DNA of 64,000 nucleotides from Misgurnus anguillicaudatus. Its lineage: Eukaryota; Chordata; Actinopteri; Cypriniformes; Cobitidae. Below the pieces are notes generated by a model that worked only from the letters and a program-made list of their open reading frames with translations, was not told where the DNA came from and made no database searches. Of this stretch, positions 11,344 through 22,198 are shown piece after piece. Position 1 is the stretch's first letter. Each line of letters begins with the position of its first letter. The stretch is taken from positions 29,352,501 to 29,416,500 of the forward strand of contig NC_073358.2 in the NCBI RefSeq assembly GCF_027580225.2, read 5' to 3'. The position numbers and the translations under genes are program-made.

Positions 11344-12344
11344 ACAGTTTTTCTCAATTGCTTTGGCACATTTTTCGCAACATTCTTATTATTCTCGAAA
11401 CTGGGAGTGCAAATGTCACAACTGCTTAATGGAACTTCAGAACTTAATTGCATGTCTGCAAAATGAAGTTACACACTCAAAACATTTTATTCATGCTTCA
11501 AAACCTAGTTATCTTGTCAGTAATTTGGCCAAGGGCACCAAAATATAAAGTATTTTTGTCATCGTGTGAGCAACACTGGTCAAAATGTTTAGTTGTTTTT
11601 TCACCATGAAAGTCCACCATAGAAAATAAGGTTTCATAAAAAAATCGTAATAAATGAGAAGAGTCAACAGTACATAGAAAAAAAAGTAAATTAACATTTC
11701 TATTTATTCTCTTCATTTATTTTTGTATGTGTATCACATTTAAACTGAAAGCTTGCTTGTCCAATTGCTGTTCATTTCATATCTCCTATGTTACAAAAAA
11801 ATATAATAGAAAATAACTACAAAATAACCTCAATGAAAAACGAATTATTCTTGTTGGACATCCTGTCGCTCTTGTTGGTCAAGCCAAAGATTTTCATCCA
11901 CATCACATCTTATGTTTTCCATTGCCATGCACCGGGGAAAAACAATCTCCAATGAAGCATACATTATAAACAATATCAATGTCAGATATTTATGGAGTGT
12001 ACATGCATGTTTAGTAGTTTTTGATAAGTGAATGGATCGTTTTGAATGTGATGGCGTACACGATGACAAATGATTGAGAAGTTGTGAAGAGTTTGACAGT
12101 TTAAGTGAGAATTGACTCATCAGTTTTGATCAACAAGCCATATGCAAGTAGTTGTTGGGCAAACTGCAGACGATTGTACTTATTGTTTGCACACATGTGC
12201 CAAAGCATTTGCAATTTGCTCAAATCAATAAGAAATTCCAATCTGATGTGAACAATAAGCTAATTGTTTAGAGATCTGATCTTATTGTTTTGGAAATAAA
12301 ATTTTCATTTGAGAATTGAGCCAAAGCAATTGAGAAAAACTGTA
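11343..12344. mobile_element. IS630/Tc1-type element, copy 2, with transposase tail
   Basis: The TIR tacagtttttctcaattgct is mirrored at the right end (agcaattgagaaaaactgta). On the minus strand at 11950-11845 a fragment FPRCMAMENIRCDVDENLW remains, which matches the C-terminal end of the IS630/Tc1-like DDE transposases common in fish. The rest of the gene is deleted. Confidence 0.8.
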
Positions 12345-12345
12345 A

Positions 12346-12845
12346 TCATATAGACAAAATTAAATGATTATAGCAAGCAAACTTTCATTGACTATTTTTT
12401 GAGCTTACTATGCCCTATTGCTTAGAAGAGATGCTGAAAATGGATGGCATTGTTAAAGATGGAAATGGCCAAAGCACAGCCATTTAGGGGCGGTAAAGAA
12501 TATATTTTCATTATACTTTTTGGGGATTCTAACTGTACCAAATCACAAGGTGAAGCTGGTGCCAACTGTATGATTATTGAACCACTGATAACGTCTAATC
12601 CTTACAGATGTGTTTTTAAGGTTGTCGATTATTCATGGGAAAGCAGTCTGCTGTTCACACAAGCAGTGTTTGCCACTACAGAAAGTTATCTGTTTGCCAT
12701 TCTGATACCAAAACCATCAATTGGGGTGCACCACTTAGAGTGTTCAAAGATAGAGGTGTCAATTATCAAATTGGCCTGGTTAATCTGGATAAATCTTGTA
12801 TGACAGTTATGTGGCTTAAATCTCAAAACAAAACCCCTGTACAAA
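12346..12845. other. Internal retroviral spacer, nothing recognised
   Basis: Lies between two inserted transposons inside the retrovirus-like element, in the region where env would be expected on the minus strand. No minus-strand frame of useful length remains. A plus-strand open frame (12444-12803) has no domain features and is unsupported. Confidence 0.35.
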
Positions 12846-13495
12846 CACTCACCTAAGGATTATTAGGAACACCTATTCAATTTCTCATTAATGCAATTAT
12901 CTAATCAACCAATCACATGGCAGTTGCTTCAATGCATTAAGGGGTGTGGTCCTGGTCAAGACAATCTCCTGAACTCCAAACTGAATGTCAGAATGGGAAA
13001 GAAAGGTGATTTAAGCAATTTTGAGCGTGGCATGGTTGTTGGTGCCAGACGGGCCTGTCTGAGTATTTCACAATCTACTCAGTTACTGCGGTTTTCACGC
13101 ACAACCATTTCTAGGGTTTACAAAGAATGCTGTGAAAAGGGAACATCCAATATGCCGCAGCAGAATAATGCACAATGTCGCAAAGCTCGAATCATTTCAA
13201 ATTGATTCTTGAACATGACAATGAGTTCACTGTACTAAAATGGCCCCCACAGTCACCAGATCTCAACCCAATAGAGCATCTTTGGGATGTGGTGGAACGG
13301 GAGCTTCGTGCCCTGGATGTGCATCCCACAAATCTCCATCAACTGCAAGATGCAATCCTATCAATATGGACCAACATTTCTAAAGAATGCTTTCAGGACC
13401 TTGTTAAACAATGCCACGTATAAAGCAGTTCTGAAGGTGAAAGGGGGTCAAACACAGTGTTAGTATGGTGTTCCTAATAATCCTTTAGGTGAGTG
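12846..13495 (+). mobile_element. Internally deleted Tc1-like transposon
   Basis: The TIRs cactcacctaaggattatta and the matching taatcctttaggtgagtg bound it. The plus strand keeps the N-terminal DNA-binding start (MGKKGDLSNFERGMVVGARR) and, after a deletion near 13150-13200, the C-terminal catalytic part (KWPPQSPDLNPIEHLWDVVE, with the last acidic residue). The two pieces are in different frames and the central DDE residues are lost, so it is non-functional. Confidence 0.9.
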
Positions 13496-14386
13496 TATAT
13501 TAATTAATGGCCAATACAAAGACTGAGTGCATACAGTTAGAGTGAATCCATGAGTCATTCGAACAGATGTGAAACACACATCTACATCTCTGACTCTATG
13601 TCATGTCATGAAGACAACACTTGCAACTGTTTCAGTTGTGATTCTAGAAACTCAGAATGTCTCTCTTCATGGAATGAAGACACCGAATCGGAATCCACAA
13701 AGTCTTACCAGTCTGTTCCTCTGGCAGAATCTCGAAATACAGCGAAGTTCCAGCGATCCTGTCTGCTGGAGGTTAGCACCAAGGAAACTCGTCAGCATGA
13801 TAAGGCCTACATTTTTCAGCGAATTTCTTGAAGGCCGCCAACATACATTTCTGCGAAAACATTAAAACAAAAGAGAGGAAAACAAGAGAGCTTCACAGCC
13901 AAAAAACTGATTTGTTAGGAAATATTTTTTGTTTTAACTCCCTATTTCTAGAAAATAACCTGTTTTGACTTCCATAGAAACTATGAAACCATCAGGCGAC
14001 TAAGCTGCTGCAGTCCGGTGGAAGCTAAACATTTGCCCCCCAACCCCATATCTTCATCATGTGGGTGACCCCTTCATCACTAAAAGACGAAGATCTTCTC
14101 ATGACTCCATCCTTCAGCTTTTCGCCTGTCTAAAATTCGGGAGTATAAGCTAATTTGCAGATTAATATGTGTCCATAGGTTTACCTTACCTAGCAACTTC
14201 ACTCAGCAATTTTACCTAGCAATTTTCCTGCTGAATTTTATGGGTAACTAGTAGGACCACATAAGGATCGTCCCATCTTGGTTCTACACCTGAATGTTGT
14301 AAGTTTTTATATAAACCATTTGCCATGGCACAATACTATGTCGTCGACATAATACTATGTTGTACCCCTCTAGAGGCATTTTTCAT
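13496..14386. other. Retroviral interior downstream of integrase, undefined
   Basis: No identifiable product. On the minus strand this would be the end of pol and the start of env, but stops are frequent. A plus-strand frame at 13550-13831 has no supporting feature. Confidence 0.3.
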
Positions 14387-14870
14387 CCATTCTGAACCTG
14401 AAGCCTTATTTTGTGGGAAAAACTTTCCACCCAACGAGAAAAGGTATCAGCTACAATTAAAACATCTTGATAACCCTTGCATTTAGGAAAGGTTATGAAG
14501 TCACACTGCAATTCACGAAACAGCCCCGTGGTGTTCTGCTTGCAACTGATAGAATTGGGGGTGCTGAATTGTGTCTTTGATAAGTTATGCTAACAATTTC
14601 TTTAGCATGTTTCCTAAAACCACTCCCCACCAATTTGCATTAAAATAGTGTCTGACACTGTGTATATGTGTGACCAAATAAGGAAAACAAGGCTTTTGGA
14701 GTTACCAATCGGTGTTGAAATCTCCAAATATTGTCATCTGCCAATTGATTTTGCATCTCAGCTATGTCTGTGAGCTGTGAGTAGTTTGTCACCAGAGATG
14801 ACAAGTTTGAGCAGTAAGAGTTTCTCTGGCGTTCATGCGGCCGCAACTGTAGCTGCCTGGTACTGTACCT
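14387..14870 (-). pseudogene. Integrase and zinc-linker remnant of the retrovirus-like element
   Basis: 14527-14387 translates on the minus strand to a core integrase start containing CDFITFPKCKGYQDVLIVAD and SRWVESF, matching the usual first catalytic Asp region (…DFI…KGY…LV.VD.FS.WVEAF). Upstream (14870-14530) lies the linker with LTDIAEMQNQL and an H…H/C..C-like piece, broken by stops. Confidence 0.7.
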
Positions 14871-15419
14871 CACCTACGGATATGAGGAAATCTCTCTGCT
14901 GCCAACCTGCTTGAGAGTTGTGCACAGCTCCCTAGGCATAACAAAAATTAATATAAATGTTAACTTTTTGTTACTAGCCAATTCACATGCTTTTTGTGAT
15001 TTTGCATTCCTATTTGTCCACAAAAGATGAACATCAGTGTATAAAGTGGATATAATCAAACTGGAATTTTGAAGTGGCAAATTAAAAGTATTCATCAACA
15101 CTTAATGTTTGTATAATTTCTACAGTCATGGCTGTTTTGAATTGCTTCAGACGGACCAAGTAATGTAGCTGGATTTGATGGAGTGGCTTCTTCAATGTCA
15201 TACGAGCAGCTCTCCCTAGAGATAATAGAGCATAAACAGTGTGTGGGCAGCAAATGGTTATCTTTTGACATTGCAAGACCAAATACACTGCCTGAATTGC
15301 TCGTAAACACGGCCCCCAGCTTTGTAAAACAAAGTTAAGTTCTTTAAGGGTTGTAATCTTTCTGCATACCCTTCAATACAATTATGACTGTAATTACTGT
15401 AAGTAACCCCCCCCCCAAA

Positions 15420-15730
15420 AAAAAAACATTGAACAAATCTAAATATCATCAATATACTGAATGATAACTGATGTTGAATCAAAATCTTTCAAATGTCTTT
15501 AATGTCTTAAATGTCTATTGCAAAGACTGCTGGTGTATTGACCTTAAATTGTAAATGCAATTCATGATACTGTAGAATTTCTTTTACAATTGGTACAGAC
15601 CAAAATCCATTAGCCATATCAAAAACTTTAAACCATTTGTATTCTGGTTTAATCAAGCTAAAAATTTAAAATTTATGTTACAAACCCCTGTTTAAAATAT
15701 GCTGGTTGGAAAAGGGTTAAGCAACATAAA
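15420..15730 (-). pseudogene. Reverse transcriptase remnant of the retrovirus-like element
   Basis: Minus-strand translation shows a motif A-like segment (FDMANGFWSVPI, with the catalytic Asp) and, in another frame, a motif C-like QYIDDI followed by a stop. The two motifs are separated by a deletion and frameshifts. The style (D.AN.F.S.P and Y.DD) is that of retroviral pol. It is not functional. Confidence 0.65.
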
Positions 15731-15804
15731 TGACACGTGACACTCACACATCTCATTTCCCCTTTTCTCGACAAGTTAATAAACGCTTAGATTATACTTA
15801 AACC

Positions 15805-16140
15805 AAAAAAAAAGTCAATTTTCTTAAAAGAAAAATACAGATAATTTACTCACCACCATGTTATCCAAAATGTTGATGTCTTTCTTTGTTCAGCCGAGAA
15901 GAAATTATGTTTTTTGAGGAAAACATTGCAGGATTATTCTAATTTTAATGGACTTTAATAGAGCCCAACATTTAATACTTAACACTTAACAGTTTTTTTC
16001 AACGGAGTTTCAAAGGACTATAAACAATCCCAAACGAGGCATAAGGGTCTTATCTAGCGAAACGATTGTCATTTTTGACAATAAAAATAACAAATATACA
16101 CTTTTAAAGCACAACTTCTCGTCTAGGTCCAAATCTCTGT
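15805..16140. repeat. MITE-like repeat with tcaccaccatgt core, copy 1
   Basis: Shares ttcttaaaagaaaaat, ctcaccaccatgt, aaaatgttgatgtctttc and gattgtcatttttga with copies at 19612-19812, 40270-40582 (inverted) and 41690-41972 (inverted). It lies inside the retrovirus-like element. Non-coding. Confidence 0.8.
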
Positions 16141-16696
16141 TATGATTGTTTAATTGCATTTTCACTTCCTAATTTCTACATTTAGACAAAGTGACAAAAA
16201 TCCAATGCTTCAATTCTCGGGTTTTCATTCTTTGAATTTTACACCATGCTTTTTTTTTAAATGTCTTAGATACAGTATGTCTTCACTTTTGTCTTGGGAA
16301 CCTAAAGACCGCCCAATGTACTTTGATGTTATATTTAGCAACTGAATTTTTCTTTTTCTGCTTGTTTGATCTTAAAGTGGTCTTTCAGCTGTTCTGTTAG
16401 CTTTTTAATTACATCATCTAGCTTGATTTCTGACTGCACCATTATCGAAGTAACAATATAATCTGAGCCAGTAGACAAGTTACTAACACAGTACGTACTG
16501 ATTTTTTTTGTAAAATGTCAGAACACACTCACTCTTGCTTAAGTGGATGTGTCAGGAGAGAATATCGGCTGGAGTTACCCCCGTCTTCACTCGCGGCTCG
16601 GAGTCAGAAGCCAGTGGTCTGGAAACATTTTCATCTGGTTGTGCAAGAGATAATCCCAACTCCCCATTAGGACAGAGACAACCAAAATGTTATTCT

Positions 16697-16714
16697 ATCC
16701 TGCTGACAATGCCA
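16697..16714 (-). other. Primer binding site, serine tRNA type
   Basis: The minus-strand sequence TGGCATTGTCAGCAGGAT starts 4 nt after the LTR end. From memory of vertebrate tRNA-Ser 3' ends (…ATCCTGCCGACTACGCCA) it agrees at about 15 of 18 positions. No other tRNA family that I know fits as well. Confidence 0.6.
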
Positions 16715-16718
16715 AAAC

Positions 16719-17416
16719 TGTTAGATCAGGGTTCCACACCAGACAAAATATAATATTTACGATCCAGCCCCGGACGCCATATCACGTCAGAAAATATAAA
16801 TTTACTCATTTAACAGGCTTCTGTCAGTTAAGAGGTTGATCGACCACAGCTAGAGGACACAAGCAGGACACGAGACGAAGGTTTTGATGATAAAATAGAA
16901 ACAGAGTTTTTATTGATGGACAGTTCAGTTGCAATATGTATCGATGTTCAAACTTCGCATGAATTCAGCATGCACTGTTATACCAAAATTGCTTAAAAGC
17001 AACATCCCATAGACCATGAACTTCCATAAACATTCTCTTTATCTATATCTTTTTAAAAATGACATCTCATTAAACTTCACAAATGTTAGACAAATAATCA
17101 CAAATATGAGACTGAACATCCATTAAATTAATATAAAATATTTAAATATAACGAATAAAGGAATAATATACCAAAATATAGAAATAAAATAATGAAGGAA
17201 TAAATGAAAAAATATAATAATTAATGAATAAATAAATAAACAATAATATAATGATAAAAATGATAATTTGATAATAATAAAAAATAATATTAAATAATCA
17301 AATAATTATATGGATAACTAATGATTATAAAATGATTATGATGATTATGTAAATAGATGATTAGCAATAAACTAAAAAAAAAACAATAATAAAAACATTC
17401 GGCACGTGAGGATCTG
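16719..17416 (-). repeat. 5' LTR of the retrovirus-like element
   Basis: Read on the minus strand it ends in …gatctaaca, immediately upstream of the primer site. A polyadenylation signal AATAAA lies at 16914-16909. The distal part matches the 3' LTR around gcacgtgaggatct, beyond which the copies diverge, so about 17 bp of its outer end appear lost. The U3 part is extremely AT-rich. Confidence 0.8.
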
Positions 17417-19611
17417 AATTAATACTGTTATTAAACCTTTTCATTTACAAAACTGTTGTTTAGTTTTGATTTAATGTTAATACTTAAACACTACGTATTG
17501 CAATACAATATATTTATATTCTAGCAATGCTACACAAAAGACCCAAATATATTCATATGCCTATTCATTATTTTTTCTGTAACCTTTAGATATCACTATG
17601 AAAATTACTGAGTTGACATCAGGACAAAATCAGTAGAGTTTGATTCTGTTGCAATTTGTTCACGGTTGACATCCATTTTGGCTTAAAACGCCTGGACTAG
17701 TTTGTCTGTGGGTTCCATGGGGCCCCATCTGACTTCCATGAACCTCATGTAGAAACTGAAGCCAACATGGACTAAACCAAAGCCATGTGTGGGTGTTTGA
17801 ATGGCCGAATGGCCGGTTTGGACTACAGCCCTCTACTTCCCGGTTAAATAACGTCAAAGTAAGAGTTTTTGACTAAACTCCACCCACAGGAATATGTCAG
17901 TCGCCAGCTTTGGCTCAAACGGCTCTGCTAAGCTAAGCTGCTGTCGAATCACAACACACTAAACAAACCATACAATCAGAACTCATTACGTATTTCTGAA
18001 AGAGGGACTTCATAGAACAAAGAAGACATCAGACCATTTTTAGGACAGTGAAAACAGCGCTATACAGATAAGTGTGAAAAATAATGAGTTTTTTATACAT
18101 GAAACATAAACACATGTTATATTGTGCACTGTAAACACAATCAAAGCTTCAAAAAGGCAGGAAGATTGGGACCTTTAATGAGATAATGACGTGATGATAA
18201 ACAACTGCTGTTAATAAACTGAATTACTAAAGAAAAGATGAACAAGAAGAGAAACTGCAGAACCAAGATAACTCTAAAAACATTAAATAAACTATTCTAG
18301 ATGGAAAAAAAATGTATGCACCATATGGGTTAGGATATGGGCAATTAGTGAGTTTGTCTGCATGTGCATTTGAATTATCACAAATGAACCATATATAGAA
18401 AACATAAACATATGTTATGTTTATTTGTGTTTAAAAAATCTTATATATAACAGTCTTTTAAAGTGACAATTGCTTCTAAATATATGGTGCCCCCTGTTAC
18501 CTGGTGCCCCAGGGCACTCTTCCAATCCCGTCTATAGTCAGTCTGTTCAGATAGCTGTTTAACTTGGCATAATTCTAAAAATAATGTAAGAAAGGATTTT
18601 CAATGTCCTCTCATTTCTGTGCTGTCCCAGTTTCTTATGGCAAGACAGAGCAAAAGGTGATTAATTTCCCTAGACAGCATGTTTAAACTATTAAGGAACT
18701 ATTGTAAAACCCAAAAGACAACACCCCAAAGCAATTTCTTGGAACTGTCATAGATCATTTAATGTAAGCGCCTCAACAACAATTTCAAGGTCTGATGTGA
18801 CTTAACATTGCGAAGCTCTCTTTCTGATAAACATCTGCAGATGTACGTCACCATTTATTATCATCATAGTTCAGCTCTTTTAATTAGAAGAAGACTGCAC
18901 CACATGTTTTATTCCTATAATCATGGACATCCACACAAAATCATGTATTAAGAAAGCAAATACAAGGTATAACTCAAATTTCTTATTGCCTGTTGCCAGC
19001 AGGCACTTTGCTGAGTATTCAACATGAGTCATGACTTTGTTAAATGCTGCATTGTGGATTTCGGAAACACGCCACGCCAATGGCAATAAAACCAAAATTT
19101 GACTTTGTATTTAGTGGCTGTTTCTTTCTGAATGTTTACTCTTCTGTGGTCATCAGGGTTTAATTTGGCAGATTGAGAGCAGGAGTTAATGCAGTGTTTG
19201 TACAGACATCAGGTCTCAATGTTGGGAGTTGGGAAGACAAAACAATACAATACAGTATGTCAGACTAGTACGGACGCACTAAGACTGGAGAATAAGTCTG
19301 TCGCCAACATAATTAACACATTGATCAATTACCAGACATGCATATTTTTGTGTCCAGATGCTTTAAAAAAAAATTGAAATAAAAATAACTTTATACAGTT
19401 ATGACATTTATACATAACATATTTAGTTTAAATACATTTTCAGTATTTTTTCATTTATGTTTTGGTGTCTCAAATTTGAAAAATAGCAGGTGTAACTGTT
19501 CGAACAAATGAACAGATTAAGACAACTATTAAAAGGTTGTTATAAAAAGGTGGTCCAATGTAAGTTTTTTTAATTCCGTTGGTGTGTAAGTGTGTATTAG
19601 TACATGTTAAA
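17417..19611. other. Intergenic stretch, no gene seen
   Basis: About 2.2 kb with only short unsupported frames. 17640-18060 has the phrasing of a dispersed fish repeat (gctaagctaagctgctgtc) but clear ends were not found. No RNA gene or TIR pair could be supported. Confidence 0.35.
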
Positions 19612-19812
19612 GGAATATTCAATTTTCTTAAAAGAAAAATCCAGATAATACTCACCACCATGTCATCCAAAATGTTGATGTCTTTCTTTGTTCAGTCGAG
19701 AAGAAATTATGTTTTTTTTTAAAGGGAAACATTCCAGAATTTTTCTCATTTTAATGGACTTTAATGGACCCCAACACTTAACACTTAACTCAACACATAA
19801 CAGTTTTTTTAC
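19612..19812. repeat. MITE-like repeat with tcaccaccatgt core, copy 2
   Basis: Starts ttaaaggaatattcaatttt and matches the copy at 15805 in the same orientation. Confidence 0.8.
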
Positions 19813-20010
19813 TGTTATTTTTTACTAATCTGTAAGATAAAACACTCAACATTTCTCTACCATACTTTCTGTGTCAGGTGGTACAACCAATGTAAAGCAC
19901 AGAAAATGCTATCTCATCAAACATCTTTCAAAAGTATTTCAAAGCTATATTTATGAACTTGATCCTACAGGGAAAAGTGAATGGAGGCATAAGTAGAAGC
20001 ATGTTTAATG

Positions 20011-20096
20011 TGAATTAGTTGGAAAAAGTCATGTGGTGCCATTCGTCAGAATATGAATTAGTTGGAAAAAGTCATGTGGTGCCATTCGTCAGAATA
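20011..20096. repeat. 43-bp direct tandem duplication
   Basis: The block tgaattagttggaaaaagtc… starts at 20011 and again at 20054 with almost no difference, which indicates a recent duplication. Confidence 0.9.
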
Positions 20097-20229
20097 CTGA
20101 TCAGAGCGCGCTAACTAACATAACGTTACCCAGATCGACCAGCGACATTTGTCGATCGACCATCGACATTTGTTCACTTTCCAAAAAGAGTCTCCTCATC
20201 AGTGACATTGTCAACAATAGTAGACATTA

Positions 20230-20697
20230 TCGACCTGTCAGCAAGAAAATGAATCCCGCATGTCCTCCTGGGTTTTTCTACATTTTGCAACTTCGTGCCT
20301 CCGGACGCGGGGGAGGTCTTGCAATACTTCACGATCTATAAAACGTCCCTGCTGTCTGTACAAATGCACGCTTCCTTTGAATCGGTTGCTTTATATTAAT
20401 CAGTGGTCCAATACCCACAGTTTTAGCATTTATTTATTGGCCACCAAAATACTGCAATCCTTTTATAAGTGAACTGTGTACATTCTTAACCCATCTGTGT
20501 ACCTTGTCTCCCAATCTTATTCTCCTGGGCGATTTTAACATTCATGTGGATAATACCAGTAACCCACTCACAAGGGATTTTTAATTCTAGTTTAGACAGT
20601 TTTGGTATTCGACTATATGTGAACTTTTCAACTCACTGTAAAGGCCTCACACTCTGGACCTTATCTGTTGTACTGCAGATGTAATACCCATATCTAT
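20230..20697 (+). pseudogene. L2-type LINE, endonuclease fragment
   Basis: Plus-strand translation keeps typical endonuclease-domain phrases of L2/CR1-like LINEs: a PPGF…RGGGLAI-like part, AFIYWPPK, and the catalytic-region motif ILLGDFNIHVD followed by STHCKG. Stops and shifts break it. It ends abruptly at 20697; the reverse transcriptase part is found at 29300-29957 (plus) and again, inverted, at 21031-21316. Confidence 0.8.
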
Positions 20698-21030
20698 TAA
20701 TTAATTCATTAGATTTATATAGCGCTTTTCTGCAGCACTCAAAGCGCTTTACATGAAAGGGGGATTCTGTGCAGGATCCACCTGGATGATGCGACGGCAG
20801 CCATATTGCGCCAGAAAGCCCACCACACACCAGTTTATAAGTGGAGAGGTTACAGAGTGATATACTGTAGCCAATTAGTAGATATTGGGATGATTAGTAG
20901 GCCAATGGGCAAGTTTGGCCAGGATGCCGGGTCACACCCCTAATCTTTTTCGAAGGACATCCTGGGATTTTTAACGACCACAGAGAGTCAGGACCTCGGT
21001 TTAACGTCTCATCCGAAGGACACCACAGCT
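20698..21030. repeat. Dispersed repeat (agcgctt…cctcggtttaacgtctc)
   Basis: Begins after attaattcattag and includes ttatatagcgcttttct, agcgctttaca, atgatgcgacggcag and aggacctcggtttaacgtct. I recall this as a widespread repeat in fish and other aquatic animals, but cannot name it. It joins the inverted LINE piece at the shared word ggacacc/ggtgtcc. Confidence 0.55.
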
Positions 21031-21316
21031 AACAGAAGAAGGTTGGAAATTAAATTTTTTCAGTTGTATGATAGAAAGTTATGATGAAAAGCAGGCATAG
21101 GGAACACCAGTGATACCAATGTCGGATAAACGGTTTAAAAAAATACTATATGTGAAATTGTGTAGAAAGCTGCACTTAAGTCGAGTAAAACTAGAATACT
21201 GTAGATAAGAGTCCGCCATCAGCAGCCATCAACAGATTATTTGTTACTCTTACTGCAGTTTCCGTGCTATGCTGAGAGCGAAATCCTGACTGAAAACACA
21301 CATACATGTTATTGTT
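21031..21316 (-). pseudogene. Inverted copy of L2 reverse transcriptase fragment
   Basis: The reverse complement of this block follows 29665-29957 closely (shared words: aacaataacatgtatg, ctctcagcatagcacgg, actcgacttaagtgcagc, cttctgttagctgtgg). It therefore forms the outer part of a long inverted repeat with the right-hand LINE piece. Confidence 0.85.
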
Positions 21317-21877
21317 TAAAGCCCTTTTCACATAGACATTACGGAAAATACACAGAAAATGAACCCTGGACTTTTCTGGGATTGTTTGATTTTTTGTTCA
21401 TTCACACTGCCAATGATTTGCCAGCAAGGTCCCGGAAAGACACGTGACCTGTTTAAAGTCCAGCACTATCTTCTACGCAGCGTCTGAAGTTTGCATATTA
21501 TTTATTATTTCTCACTCCAGAAACCACTCGCATGCATTTTTGTTTATGATAAGACTATAAAGGAGCGTGTGACACGCCATTCTATGCTGGTGAATGATGT
21601 CCGTTTCAGCGCAGTAAGTGACAAGCTAACTTACCTGATATCTGCTTCAGTCCAGTTTGCTGTCATTTCTCATCGTGAATGTTGTATTGCATGTAAATCC
21701 CTAATTTAAAAGAGTGGAACCAACTTCATGTTGCCATGACACATGTATATCAACAACCCCATTTATACAGACCTTTGGTCCCAGAAAATATCCGTAAAAT
21801 TGCCAGACAAGCTTCTGTTTGAATGCAAACATGTACCGTAAATCTTCTGGGATCGTTGCCGGAAAGAGGACCTAGTA
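21317..21877. repeat. Left arm of long inverted repeat
   Basis: Starts taaagcccttttcaca; its reverse complement is at 28579-29296 (…tgtgaaaagggctttt). Further shared words: cagcgcagtaagtgacaagc, gacacgtgacctgt, gaaaccactcgc. The right arm carries an extra partly duplicated block of roughly 200 bp (about 28830-29050). The arm sequence itself resembles the short copy at 5.4-5.8 kb. Confidence 0.85.
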
Positions 21878-22198
21878 CCCTTATGCAACAAAAATATACT
21901 GCAGTATATTGGAAAATATCATGTAATATATTAGGCAATATATTCCCATATATCGGATTTAATATTTATATTTCCCAATATATTGTAATATATGCATAGA
22001 AAATATCATGTAATATATTAGGCAGTATATTCCCATATATAGGATTTAATATGTATATTTTCCATTATATTGCAGTATATGAATAGACCATACATGTATA
22101 TATTGATACAAAATATATTGTAACCAAGACCAAAAAGGGCACTATGTTTTTCCAGGTAATAGTTTGTCTTTATATGATTTAATATACTGCAATATATG

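Larger units (their letters stand above)
9792..17416 (-). mobile_element. Degraded endogenous retrovirus-like element
   Basis: Two direct-repeat LTRs (16719-17416 and 9792-11331) flank an internal region whose coding remnants all read on the minus strand. Order in transcription: 5' LTR, primer site, leader, reverse transcriptase remnant (about 15.7-15.4 kb), zinc-binding linker and integrase remnant (14.9-14.4 kb), polypurine tract, 3' LTR. Each frame has multiple stops and shifts, so the element is dead. Three later DNA transposons sit inside it (9971-11195, 11343-12344, 12846-13495). Gag and env were not recognised. RT motif style and the primer site favour a retrovirus over a Ty3-like element, but the class is unresolved. 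Confidence 0.8.

Noticed and set aside
13550..13865. Overlapping 93- and 98-codon plus-strand frames
   Set aside because: Opposite to the strand of the retrovirus-like element, in a region without any recognisable product.
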